The notes: a model not told the origin generated them from the sequence alone. DNA of 32,588 bases from an uncultured Opitutia bacterium (GCA_903820035.1 CAIJFT010000004.1:1-32588); one strand, 5' to 3'. Positions 25,117 through 32,588 are shown, counted from the first letter of the stretch. Translations and numbers: made by a program.

Positions 25117-25758
25117 ATGTCTCGGACTCCCACCGCCGTTCCCCAATCCGCCGAGTGCGCCGCGGCCGTGCAGGAACTCACGCTGCTGCTCCGCCGGGCC
25201 GAAGCCGGCGAAGCCGCGGCCCAAACGGAACTCGTGGCGCGCTACTCGCGTCGCCTGGCCGGTTTCATCCGCCCGATCATCCGCGACGTCGACTCGGTCG
25301 CCGACGTGACCCAGACGATTTATATCAAAATGTTTCGCCGGCTCTCCCGGCTGCGGGAACCCGCGCACTTTGAGGCCTGGCTTTTCACCCTCGCCCGGAA
25401 CTCCTGCCTCGATTTTTTGCGCCGCCGCCGTTGCCGCCTCGCCACCCAGGAGCTCGACGAACAGGCCCACCAGGTGCCGGACACGGCGCAGGCCGACGCC
25501 TCCGCCGAGATCATGGTCGCGCTGGAACGGGCGCTCACCCGGCTTTCGCCGCTGGACCGCACCCTGGTGAGTCAGGTCGTCGCCGGCGAACGCTATGGCG
25601 CGATCGCGTCGCGCACCGGTTTGTCCGTTACCGCCGTCAAGGTGCGGCTCCATCGCGTCCGCCCGTTTCTCCGGGCTTGGGTCGGTGAAATGACGGCCAC
25701 CCGCCAGCGCGGCCACAAGGGCTGGCACGCCGGCGCCCGATCGAGGTTGGCGGCCTAA
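25117..25758 (+). CDS. ECF RNA polymerase sigma factor, no adjacent anti-sigma gene
   Basis: 213 residues from ATG 25117; the frame is open from TTG 25057, but ATG was preferred. Region 2 is visible as ELVARYSRRLAGFIRPIIRDVDSVADVTQTIYIKMFRRLSRLREPAHFEAWLFTLARNSCLDFLRRRR (about 38-105). Region 4 is LSPLDRTLVSQVVAGERYGAIASRTGLSVTAVKVRLHRVRPFLR (about 140-188). It lies 101 bases after metallophosphoesterase 2 on the same strand and may be read with it. No FecR or zinc-type anti-sigma gene lies beside it, unlike the sigma factor at 741. Sequence between the two sigma factors is only distantly similar. What controls it is not visible. Confidence 0.9.
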   Translation: MSRTPTAVPQSAECAAAVQELTLLLRRAEAGEAAAQTELVARYSRRLAGFIRPIIRDVDSVADVTQTIYIKMFRRLSRLREPAHFEAWLFTLARNSCLDFLRRRRCRLATQELDEQAHQVPDTAQADASAEIMVALERALTRLSPLDRTLVSQVVAGERYGAIASRTGLSVTAVKVRLHRVRPFLRAWVGEMTATRQRGHKGWHAGARSRLAA

Positions 25759-25804
25759 GCACGTTGCACGGGTCAAACCGCACCGGCGTTGCCCCGGGGC
25801 CGAC

Positions 25805-25821
25805 CGCGGGCGTCACCCGCG
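25805..25821 (+). terminator. GC hairpin after the sigma factor
   Basis: CGCGGG-CGTCA-CCCGCG is a perfect 6-bp stem with a 5-base loop, 46 bases after the sigma stop. There is no T run, so it is at best a weak or factor-assisted terminator. Confidence 0.25.
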
Positions 25822-25841
25822 CGGGCATCCTGGGTGCTTGG

Positions 25842-25860
25842 ATGACAGAATTGTCATTTC
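25842..25860. promoter_or_regulatory. Perfect ATGACA-N4-TGTCAT palindrome
   Basis: ATGACA-GAAT-TGTCAT (25842-25857) followed by TTC. This is the best copy of the motif also seen at 98 and 19809, and it fits the CusR-family box pattern. It lies 170 bases upstream of ATG 26028. A second palindrome, GGCAT-GA-ATGCC, follows at 25867-25878. The remainder of the 269-base gap to 26027 holds no gene that I can support. Confidence 0.45.
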
Positions 25861-26027
25861 AGCGTGGGCATGAATGCCACTTAAGGCTGGTAACCTAGGC
25901 GCACTCCCATCGTCTACCCGGCTCGTCCCATGATTTCGCCCATTCCCCTTTCCGATCGCAGTTGTGCTGCAGATGCAGATCGCCGAGTCCACGCCAAGTC
26001 CAGCATTGGCCCGACCCGCCAGGGAAA

Positions 26028-27266
26028 ATGAAGCGAGTCATCTGCGATCAAAGGACCCGATTTGCGAATCAGACCGGCCCGCGTCTTCGACGTTTGCGTT
26101 ATTTGCTTAACCGGACCGCCATCGGTTTCATCATCGGGCTAAGCCTCTCGGTTCCGGCCAGCCGCGGGGCCGCTCCGCCACCCGCTTCCGCGGTCCCGGC
26201 CGCGTGGGGTACGATCGAAACCACGCCGCTGTACCTCGAAGCGACCACGGATCTGTTAGCTTCGACGCCCAGACCCGACCAGACGCCGCTGTGGTATTTC
26301 GCCGTCAGCTCGCCAGCGGAGCTCCGGACGGTGCTGGAACGGGTCGGCTTCACCGAACCCCTCCTCTCCCGCCTGCTGGAGCCTGCGCTTTGCAAGGCCG
26401 AGCGCGGCGGTTTTGTCGTGCTGCTCCCGACGGAAGTGGTGATCGACCTGCCGCCGGCCACCCGCCAGGCACTTTACGAAGTGCTCGCCCGGACGCCGGG
26501 AAACCCGAACCACGAGATGCCGCTTTTCATCCCCGATGATCTGGCCACCTGGCTCGCCGGCACGCACCTCTCGGCAACGCAAAAGCGGGTTTGGCAACAG
26601 CTCGTCTGGCGTCGCGGCCACCTGTCCGCCTTCAGCGATCTTCCCGTCATGATCAAGCTCGCGACCTCGAGCGATGAGGTCGCGGCCGCATGCCGGGCCG
26701 TCACCCGGGTCAAGACCTTCACCGCACGCATCCAGCCGGCGCACGGGGCGCAGGATGCCTTCCTGGAGTACTGGAGTGCCGGCGGTCGCAACCTTGACGC
26801 GCTTCCAATGCTGCACGCGATTGCCGAACGCACAGACGGACCCGGGCTGGATTTATGCCACCTGTTGCCGTCGCTCGCACGCGAGCGCCTGTACACGTAT
26901 CCGTCGTTGAGCGACATCATTGGCGGCCGTCTCCCCGACTGCCAGTGGACGGCGCTCAATTTCTTCGCCGCCAACCCGCAGCCGTACTTCCTGGACGGCC
27001 GGACCTCTTACTTGGAGCTGACCGAAAACTACACTCTGATCGAACAAACCGGCCAACTCGGTGATCTTGTCTGTTTCGTCACCCGGGCCGGCGTGGTTTA
27101 CCATTCGTGCATCTATCTCGCCGACGACATCGTCTTTACCAAGAACGGGGTAAACCCGCTGGCGCCTTGGATCCTCATGAAACTCGCAACCGTGGAGACG
27201 ATCTACGACCGCGGCGACGGCAGCCGAGCCGTTTTCTACCGGCAAAAGCCGGCCGGGCGTCTCTAG
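26028..27266 (+). CDS. Secreted protein with NlpC/P60-like C-terminal domain
   Basis: 412 residues from ATG 26028, preceded by AGGGAAA, one of the few Shine-Dalgarno-like sequences here. A signal or anchor segment lies near 27-48 (LLNRTAIGFIIGLSLSVPASRGA). Residues about 50-290 match nothing I know. The C-terminus has the layout of NlpC/P60 cysteine peptidases: Cys305 in DCQWTALNFF, then GDLVCFV and His359 in VVYHSCIYLADDIVF, then Asn373 in TKNG. The spacings (54 and 14) are close to those in E. coli Spr (51 and 12). Known members cut peptidoglycan peptides or act on acyl/amide bonds. The assignment is by pattern only; the Cys context is not the usual DCSG. Convergent with the gene at 27286. 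Confidence 0.75.
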   Translation: MKRVICDQRTRFANQTGPRLRRLRYLLNRTAIGFIIGLSLSVPASRGAAPPPASAVPAAWGTIETTPLYLEATTDLLASTPRPDQTPLWYFAVSSPAELRTVLERVGFTEPLLSRLLEPALCKAERGGFVVLLPTEVVIDLPPATRQALYEVLARTPGNPNHEMPLFIPDDLATWLAGTHLSATQKRVWQQLVWRRGHLSAFSDLPVMIKLATSSDEVAAACRAVTRVKTFTARIQPAHGAQDAFLEYWSAGGRNLDALPMLHAIAERTDGPGLDLCHLLPSLARERLYTYPSLSDIIGGRLPDCQWTALNFFAANPQPYFLDGRTSYLELTENYTLIEQTGQLGDLVCFVTRAGVVYHSCIYLADDIVFTKNGVNPLAPWILMKLATVETIYDRGDGSRAVFYRQKPAGRL

Positions 27267-27285
27267 GTCGACTCCCGCCGGCCGC

Positions 27286-29013
27286 CTACTTGGCCACCGG
27301 CGCGTTCGCCAACGCCTGTCGCGCTTGCTCGAGCCGCTCGCGCAGCGCCGGATCCGTTACAAAGGGTAAACCGGCATCCAGAAACCCGCGGGCGCCGGCC
27401 CGCTCACCGCGTTCGAGCGCGGCGCGGAACGCCGCCAGCGTCAGCCGCGTATTCCGTGGAAACCGTTTTTGGCCCTCCTGCAGACGGGCCAGCACCTCCA
27501 CCGCACTGAGGTCGGGGCAACGCCGCCACAACTCGGCGAGGAGTTCGTAGGTCACCGTCATCGCCGGCTCCTGCCGCCACGCTTGTTCCAGCGGCAGGAG
27601 CACTGGCAGCGCATCGACGTGCGGGATCGGCGCCCGCGCCCCGATCCGACCGTTGATCTCGAAAAAGCGCAGGTGCGCCAAGGTAAACCACGCGCGGGGC
27701 CGCGCCTGACCGCCCACCGTCGCGGCCGCCAGCAAGGCCAGCGCGCGCGGATTGTCTCCCGACTCGAACTCGTAAAGCCCCAGCACCGCCGCCAGACGCA
27801 CGTCCGTCGGATCGGCCGCATACGCCGCGCGCAAGGTACGTCCGGCCTTCGCCCCGTACTTCGCCGCGATCTCGGGAAACCGCGCCTGGAGCAGCGTCGC
27901 CTCGCCCCGCTCCCAGTCGCCGCGTACCCGCGCCACCTCGGACTTGGTCGCCGGGCGCAACGCCAGGGGCGGCACCACCAGCGGAGCGATCGGCCGCGAC
28001 GTCCGCTCCCCGAGCGCGATCGGCAGGTACCACGCCATCTCGTCCCGCACCTCGTCGTATCCGATTCCAAAGCACTCGCGAAAAAACGCCTCGTCGACGA
28101 CTCGGCCGCAGGCCTCCGCCGCAAACCGCCACAACGCGTCGTGACGCTTACCGTCCTGCGCGTACAGCCCCCAGCGCACGAAGAGGGCGCAACTCGCCGC
28201 CCAGCGCGCATTCTCCTCGGGCGATCGCCGGTCCTCCGCGGATCCGCCGGTCCAGAGCGCGGCGGGTGACACCATCGCGTCCCGCAACGCCGGCGCCGCC
28301 GCGATCGCCCCGCGACGTTTCTCCGGCGCCGTATCGAAATAGGAGTTAGCCAACCCCACCAACTGCTCCGCGCGGATCAGCTCGGCCTCCTTGCACCACA
28401 GCGCACTGACCACCCCGGCATGCTTGCCGCGATCCGGGTATTCAATCCCCTCGCGGTAAAGCCCGTAGGCCCCGTACAAGGCCTCGAGCAACCAAGGCGG
28501 CGCCGCCGGCGTATGCAGCGCCAGCAGCGTGCGCAGGTCGAAACGAAAGGTCGACGAGTAGGTAAAGTAGCGACCGGCCAAATTGACGCAGAACACCTCG
28601 CGATCGGGCAGCGTGCGCTTGATCACATTCGTCCAGTGCGAGCTCTGTTCGTGCTCCTTTTTTAACGATCCAAGCGACGACGGTCCGGCCGCCCGGTCGC
28701 CCTCCTGATCGAAGATAATCACCGCCGTCGGCGTCGCCGGATTAGGGCGTAGCGCCGGCGGCAGCGTCAGGCGCGGACCGCGCCACAACGCCGCGAACAC
28801 CTGCTGCGTCGCATCATCCGAAACCTGCGAGATGATTTCGAAACCTTCCGCCTCGGCATAACGCCAAGCCCGCTCGGACGGACGCGGCTCCGTGATCACG
28901 AACGCCGGCATCTCGACCACCGGCCCGCCAACCCCCTCCGCCGCCCGCAGGGCCGGAATTCCCGCTACGAGGCTCAGGCCGAGGAAGGACATACGGGTTC
29001 GAAACGAGGACAT
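27286..29013 (-). CDS. Secreted protein of unknown function, TPR-like C-terminal half
   Basis: 575 residues from ATG 29013 (MSSFRTRMSFLGLSLVAGIPALRAAEG, a signal peptide; ATGs at 29034 and 29067 are in frame). The N-terminal part (WRYAEAEGFEIISQVSDDATQQVFAAL, TAVIIFDQEGDR, YFTYSSTFRFDLRTLLALHTPAAPPWLLEALYGAYG) resembles secreted Verrucomicrobia proteins of unknown role with a degenerate gluzincin-like look but no HExxH. The C-terminal part is helical with alternating repeats (TLRAAYAADPTDVRLAAVLGLYEFESGDNPRALALLAAA, LLPLEQAWRQEP, RLQEGQKRFPRNTRLTLAAFRAALERGERAGA) typical of tetratricopeptide solenoids. It follows the FAD oxidoreductase by 81 bases on the same strand. I cannot assign a function. 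Confidence 0.75.
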   Translation of the reverse strand: MSSFRTRMSFLGLSLVAGIPALRAAEGVGGPVVEMPAFVITEPRPSERAWRYAEAEGFEIISQVSDDATQQVFAALWRGPRLTLPPALRPNPATPTAVIIFDQEGDRAAGPSSLGSLKKEHEQSSHWTNVIKRTLPDREVFCVNLAGRYFTYSSTFRFDLRTLLALHTPAAPPWLLEALYGAYGLYREGIEYPDRGKHAGVVSALWCKEAELIRAEQLVGLANSYFDTAPEKRRGAIAAAPALRDAMVSPAALWTGGSAEDRRSPEENARWAASCALFVRWGLYAQDGKRHDALWRFAAEACGRVVDEAFFRECFGIGYDEVRDEMAWYLPIALGERTSRPIAPLVVPPLALRPATKSEVARVRGDWERGEATLLQARFPEIAAKYGAKAGRTLRAAYAADPTDVRLAAVLGLYEFESGDNPRALALLAAATVGGQARPRAWFTLAHLRFFEINGRIGARAPIPHVDALPVLLPLEQAWRQEPAMTVTYELLAELWRRCPDLSAVEVLARLQEGQKRFPRNTRLTLAAFRAALERGERAGARGFLDAGLPFVTDPALRERLEQARQALANAPVAK

Positions 29014-29094
29014 CGGGGATGCGATCCAGTCCATGCCGCGCCGCGCCGCGCGCAACCCGATAGTCACCCTCCGCCTTGACCGCCCCGCCCACGC

Positions 29095-30750
29095 TTATGG
29101 CTGCAACCGCTCGTAGGCCTTCGGTCCGGTCGTCGCCGGCGCCCGGTACCGCGCGCGGATGATCGCCAGCGCCTCCTCCTGAAAAACCGCTCCGCGCTGG
29201 AACACGGCACCCTCCCGCTTCAACTGCTGCTGCAACGCCGGCACATCGGTTTCCTGCACACTCTTTCCGGAACGGGCCGCCGCCGCCGCGGCCAGTCCCG
29301 CGGCGTGTCCAAGAATCATATACTGCGGCTCCATGCGCAGGCTCGCATAGGCAATGTGGCTCGCGGAGAAGCACACCGGCACCAGGAGATTTTCGGCCTG
29401 CGCCCGCTTCGGCACCACCACCCGAAACGGGATTTGGTAGGGCGAAACCGGCACCTGCACGTCGCCCTCGTTCTCCACCGCGCCACGCGCATTGGCGAAA
29501 CGCTGGACGTTGTGGGAATCCGAATTGTAGCTCCCCATCCCGATCACGTCCGGCTTCGTGAGCTCGGTCTGCAGGTCTTTTTGGGTCGCAACAAAATCAC
29601 CCACGAGCCGGCGCGCCTCGCGGATATACAATTGATCCGGCCAATGCCCGTTCGCGACGAATTCATCCCGCGCCAGTCCGTACTCGTTCATTTCCGCCTG
29701 CAGCTCGGCCGGGACGCGCGGATCCGACGCGAGGAAATAATAGAACCCGCGCTGGTACGCCTCGTGGTCGCGCCAGATCCGCTCCCGGGTCGCATAGGAC
29801 CCGTCGGGAAAATCGTAGTTTTTGCCGATGTAGTCGGTGGAAAAACCGCCGCGGTTATTGAGGTCGACCTTCCCGTTGGGAATGACGCGCAGCAGGCTGA
29901 CCTCGTTCAAACGCGGCGCCCGCCCCAGGTGGGCCGTCGTGGCCGACAACGTCCGCGCCAGCAGCTCGTAACGCGCAGGATCATAGCCGACCGGCTTGGT
30001 CCACGGCAGGCGATTCGCGGGCACATGGGTGGCAATGACGCGGAAGTTGTACGCTTGAATCCGCCGATCGGCCGCGCCGGGCTCCCCGCGCGGCCCGGAT
30101 GCGACTTCGGGCAACAACCGGCCCGCGCCGTCGTACGCAGAAATATCCACGGGAAACTGATGACTCGGCGTGTGGGCCCGGATGCCGGCGAGAGACTCGC
30201 CATACTGCTTCACCCCCTCGCGACCGAGCGTGTAGCCCACCCCCGCCTGCGCCATGAGGTCGCCTTCATAGGACGCATCGGCAAAGACCCGCGCCTGGAT
30301 GCGGGCGCCGTTTTCACAGACGAGCTCGACCACGCGACGCCCCGCCATGCGCACCCCGGTCCGCTCCACCAGACGATGCTGTTCGAGCAGGGTGACCCCG
30401 GCCTCCCGGAGCATCGCGCGAAACACGGCCGCCGCCACCTTGGGCTCGGGCATCCAGGCCACCTCCTGCAAGTGCCGCTCCAACCCGTATTCTCGGCCAC
30501 AGCGAAAATAGAACTCCAAAGCGAGACCACCGATCACCTCCTTCTTGCCGACGTCGGTCCCCGACAACCCGCCGGCCACCATCCCACCGATCTGCGTCCG
30601 CGGCTCCAGCAGGGCGGTCTTCGCCCCCGCACGCGCGGCGGCCACGGCCGTCATCACCCCACCCGCGGTGCCGCCGTACACCACGACATCGTAAGCCACC
30701 TGAGCCCGAGCCAGGGCGGAAATTACAAGGAAAAGAAAGAGTCGCTTCAT
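29095..30750 (-). CDS. Secreted FAD-dependent oxidoreductase (FAD_oxidored type)
   Basis: 551 residues from ATG 30750 (MKRLFLFLVISALARAQ, a Sec signal peptide; an upstream ATG at 30777 adds nine residues). FAD fold: YDVVVYGGTAGGVMTAVAAARAGAKTALLEP (G26 to G31), then TQIGGMVAGGLSGTDVG. Shared blocks with the paralogue at 5957 include IQARVFADASYEGDLMAQAGVGYTLGRE, DEFVANGHWPDQLYIREARRLVGDFV, IGMGSYNSDSHNVQRF and SASHIAYASLRMEPQYMILGHAAGLAA. The substrate is unknown. It lies between a ceramidase-like gene (51 bases upstream) and the gene at 27286, on one strand, so it is probably one transcript. As in the paralogue, there is no twin-arginine motif. Confidence 0.88.
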   Translation of the reverse strand: MKRLFLFLVISALARAQVAYDVVVYGGTAGGVMTAVAAARAGAKTALLEPRTQIGGMVAGGLSGTDVGKKEVIGGLALEFYFRCGREYGLERHLQEVAWMPEPKVAAAVFRAMLREAGVTLLEQHRLVERTGVRMAGRRVVELVCENGARIQARVFADASYEGDLMAQAGVGYTLGREGVKQYGESLAGIRAHTPSHQFPVDISAYDGAGRLLPEVASGPRGEPGAADRRIQAYNFRVIATHVPANRLPWTKPVGYDPARYELLARTLSATTAHLGRAPRLNEVSLLRVIPNGKVDLNNRGGFSTDYIGKNYDFPDGSYATRERIWRDHEAYQRGFYYFLASDPRVPAELQAEMNEYGLARDEFVANGHWPDQLYIREARRLVGDFVATQKDLQTELTKPDVIGMGSYNSDSHNVQRFANARGAVENEGDVQVPVSPYQIPFRVVVPKRAQAENLLVPVCFSASHIAYASLRMEPQYMILGHAAGLAAAAAARSGKSVQETDVPALQQQLKREGAVFQRGAVFQEEALAIIRARYRAPATTGPKAYERLQP

Positions 30751-30801
30751 GCGGAGGGATAACACCGGTCGGCTCACACCCGGCTGGCGGGATAACGGGG
30801 A

Positions 30802-32181
30802 TTAGCGGCTGAAGGCCTTCGGCATCATCGTGCCGACCGCCCCGATGATGCGTGTCTCTTGGGAACCGTCGAAGCGGTTCGGACGGTTGTAATACACCAT
30901 CGCACCGGCCGCCTCGTAGCCACCCTCGTCCCACACGCGCCGCGACGGGATGTAGCAGGGCACGTCGTTCGAGTAGCCGTTCACCCACAACCGCGCGCCG
31001 TCATAATCCCGTTTCAAGCGCAGGCTGTAGTCGACCACCACCTCGCCGGGCAAAAACACCATCGCGAGATCGCGCCCGAAATTCCACACCTGCACGAGGT
31101 ACGGCAGCGCCTTGGGAATCGTCCCACCGCCGTCGAGCGTCTTGAGCGCAAACTGCGCGCGGAGACCCGCGGCGCCGGTTTTCTTCGCGTCGGCCTCCCA
31201 CTCGGCGCGGGTCGGCAGCGGGTCGAAGGGCAGCTCGATCCGGCGCGTCTGCCCGGCCATCGGACCGTTCAACGCCGTGAACTTCCCCTCGCGCAGGAGC
31301 CGGCCTACCTCGGCCCCGAGCGTGCGGCCATGCTGCTCGGCCAGCTCGTTCGTCCCGCGCGGATACGGATTCTGGTCCGCGCCGCAGCCGATCGCGGTCA
31401 GCGCGATGCAGCCGGGATTCGCCTGCTCGATCGCCAACTGCGCGGAACCCGCCCAATCGGCGTGCATTTTATTGAAGCCGACGGTGGTGCAGTGGCACGC
31501 ATAGTTCAGGAACACGGCGCGGAGCTTTCCGTCGGCGCCCGTCACGCGCAGCAGCGGCAATTCATGATCGACCGGCCCCTCCGGATATTGCGCGTTCTGG
31601 TAACCGGTCGGCGTGGGCTTCCGCCGGTTGCCGGCAAACTTCACTTCCCCCTTCGCCCACGCCAGCGTCGACGGCGCGCGATTGGCGAGCGCCGCCAGCA
31701 CGACCTGCTCCAGCTTGTCGGTGAATTCGCGCGTGTAGCGGTCGAGGTTCTTCTGGTGCTCCGGCGGGATCGGCACGCCGAAGATCGTCGGCAACACGCC
31801 GTTCAACATCGGCGCGGAATGCGTGTGGCTCGAGCAGAGCGCGAAGCGGTCGCCCGTCACGTGCTTCGCAGCCAACCGCAACAGCAGCTCCGTGCGGATC
31901 GTTTCCGGGACGCCGCAGTTGTCGACGGTGATGACCACGAAGGGTTGGTCGCCGTCGGTGCCGATCGCGAGCGCCTTGGCGCGAATGCGTTGCTCAACGC
32001 CCTCCGACTCCGTGCGGCGACCGCCGTAGCCGTTGAGGCGGACGGCGTAATCGGGCGTGACATCAATCTGCGCGACGCCCACCGACCGGATCACATCGCC
32101 GGCCGCCCAAGCAAAGGTGGCAACGTTCGAAAGCAAAAGCGCCCAGAGCAGCGCGACGAGGGGTAAGCGGCGACGGTTCAT
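30802..32181 (-). CDS. Neutral/alkaline non-lysosomal ceramidase-like protein
   Basis: 459 residues from ATG 32181 with a signal peptide (LPLVALLWALLLSNVATFAWA). It shows the core features of the neutral-ceramidase N-terminal domain: GVAQIDVTPDYAVRLNGYGGR at the start, the zinc-site string SSHTHSAP (His119, His121), YACHCTTVG (His230), AIGCGADQNPYPRG and MVFLPGEVVVDYSLRLK. Bona fide enzymes are about 650 residues or more and carry a C-terminal Ig-like domain; this one stops after the catalytic region. Such short forms are common in Verrucomicrobia and Planctomycetes and may act on other amides. It is the first gene of a run with an FAD oxidoreductase and the gene at 27286. Amide-bond hydrolysis outside the cytoplasm is the likely chemistry; ceramide as substrate is not established. 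Confidence 0.87.
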   Translation of the reverse strand: MNRRRLPLVALLWALLLSNVATFAWAAGDVIRSVGVAQIDVTPDYAVRLNGYGGRRTESEGVEQRIRAKALAIGTDGDQPFVVITVDNCGVPETIRTELLLRLAAKHVTGDRFALCSSHTHSAPMLNGVLPTIFGVPIPPEHQKNLDRYTREFTDKLEQVVLAALANRAPSTLAWAKGEVKFAGNRRKPTPTGYQNAQYPEGPVDHELPLLRVTGADGKLRAVFLNYACHCTTVGFNKMHADWAGSAQLAIEQANPGCIALTAIGCGADQNPYPRGTNELAEQHGRTLGAEVGRLLREGKFTALNGPMAGQTRRIELPFDPLPTRAEWEADAKKTGAAGLRAQFALKTLDGGGTIPKALPYLVQVWNFGRDLAMVFLPGEVVVDYSLRLKRDYDGARLWVNGYSNDVPCYIPSRRVWDEGGYEAAGAMVYYNRPNRFDGSQETRIIGAVGTMMPKAFSR

Positions 32182-32309
32182 GCGCGGACGTTTTCAAGGC
32201 CGACCCGCCAAGTCAACGAACGCGTCGGAGTCGACGGCAGATGGCGCCCGCTGTCCCCATCGGGCCGGAATGCCCGCGCCGCGAATCGACCCGCTGCGGA
32301 CATCGGGGC

Positions 32310-32322
32310 CCCTCCGCGAGGG
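32310..32322 (-). terminator. Short GC hairpin after the LamG gene
   Basis: CCCTC-CGC-GAGGG forms a perfect 5-bp stem 12 bases beyond the minus-strand stop at 32335. It is not followed by a T run, so termination is uncertain. The rest of 32182-32334 shows no gene. Confidence 0.25.
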
Positions 32323-32334
32323 CTCAACCCGAGC

Positions 32335-32588
32335 CTACTGCCCCGCCAACCGCGCGATCTCCTTGGCCGACAGCGCGCGCGGAAACACGGCGATCTCATC
32401 CAGCCGCCCCTCCCAGTTGGCCTCGTTGTCGCTGCGCCCCCCGAAGAAGCCCTGCTGCAATCCCGCCGGGAAGTCCGCCGGTGCCTCGATCGCCAATTCC
32501 GGTTGGCCGTTCAGATAGACGCGCACCGCCTTGCCCTCGCGCACCAGTGCCACGTGCCGCCACTCCCACCGCGGGATCACCGTCGTCC
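32335..32588 (-). CDS. LamG/concanavalin-A-like domain protein, C-terminal end only
   Basis: The minus-strand frame enters from the right edge and ends at TAG 32335. The last 80 or so residues show the end of a LamG-type jelly roll: WRHVALVREGKAVRVYLNGQPELAI, FFGGRSDNEANWEGRLDEIAVFPRALSAKEIARLAGQ. The W-HVA-V, VYLNG and G-LDEIAVF-RALS-EI blocks are diagnostic of this carbohydrate-binding or adhesive fold. The Met at 32580 is internal, since the frame stays open to the edge. The rest of the protein, which often carries catalytic or anchoring domains, is outside the window. Confidence 0.85.
   Translation of the reverse strand, partial: TTVIPRWEWRHVALVREGKAVRVYLNGQPELAIEAPADFPAGLQQGFFGGRSDNEANWEGRLDEIAVFPRALSAKEIARLAGQ

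Noticed and set aside
25842-25878. A Pho box for the phosphoesterase-linked TGTCAT motif
   Set aside because: Pho boxes are direct repeats about 11 bases apart; these sites are inverted repeats with a 4-base spacer, which fits a CusR-type box better.
25851-25880. TTGTCA as a -35 promoter element
   Set aside because: No -10-like hexamer lies 15-19 bases downstream; the palindrome explains the conservation with sites 98 and 19812 better.
30859-32166. Plus-strand 435-codon frame opposite the ceramidase-like gene, and similar frames at 29305-30762, 16297-17403, 4686-6296 and 3336-4439
   Set aside because: Compositionally biased shadows of well-supported genes on the other strand.
1-32588. tRNA, rRNA, CRISPR arrays, insertion sequences or phage genes
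   Set aside because: I looked for these at the level of reading and saw none; a covariance-model scan would be needed to exclude small RNAs.

Overview
The window is GC-rich (roughly 65% by eye). It is packed with secreted proteins, TonB-dependent receptors with terminal aromatic residues, sialidase-fold (BNR) proteins, FAD-dependent oxidoreductases of the FAD_oxidored type and Ig/Fn3 domain mosaics, and it has few Shine-Dalgarno sequences. This combination suggests a chromosomal segment of a polysaccharide-degrading Verrucomicrobiota bacterium, most likely Opitutaceae. That placement rests on protein style, not on a marker gene. No rRNA, tRNA, CRISPR array, transposase or phage gene was seen.

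Layout. (1) 1-7588: the first 20 codons of an OmpR-type response regulator (minus strand), a truncated secreted-protein gene, then a cell-surface signalling cassette on the plus strand: ECF sigma factor, FecR-type anti-sigma regulator, an in-frame STN signalling segment, a TonB-dependent receptor and a secreted FAD oxidoreductase. (2) 7653-7953: a decayed, frameshifted fragment of a repeat-domain gene. (3) 7954-14823: a minus-strand catabolic operon (HpcH/HpaI aldolase, cytoplasmic FAD oxidoreductase, BNR/sialidase-like enzyme, hexuronate-type MFS transporter) divergent from a GntR-HTH/LacI-effector regulator. (4) 15124-19605: a second TonB-dependent receptor and a second BNR/sialidase-like enzyme (minus strand). 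(5) 19874-25758: two tandem multidomain metallophosphoesterases and an ECF sigma factor (plus strand). (6) 26028-27266: a secreted protein with an NlpC/P60-like catalytic signature. (7) 27286-32588: a minus-strand run of a secreted protein of unknown function, a secreted FAD oxidoreductase, a neutral-ceramidase-like protein and the C-terminus of a LamG protein.

How the parts may work together. Two operator-like motifs recur only in intergenic DNA as far as I could see. A GGTYTCC-N3-RGRRACC motif occurs in the aldolase/regulator divergent region, upstream of the second TonB receptor and upstream of the second sialidase-like gene. This predicts that the GntR-type regulator at 13726 controls an outer-membrane uptake, periplasmic hydrolysis, inner-membrane transport and aldolase cleavage route for an unknown, probably acidic, sugar. 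An ATGACA-N4-TGTCAT motif, resembling the CusR-family copper-type box, occurs upstream of the response-regulator gene, upstream of the metallophosphoesterase pair and upstream of the NlpC/P60-like gene. It may mark the regulon of the response regulator cut by the left edge. Both are by-eye inferences that need a motif scan.

The least ordinary structures are the STN domain that runs in frame into a receptor with its own complete internal signal peptide, the truncated secreted protein fused in frame to an ECF sigma factor, and the mirror-image domain order of the two metallophosphoesterases.
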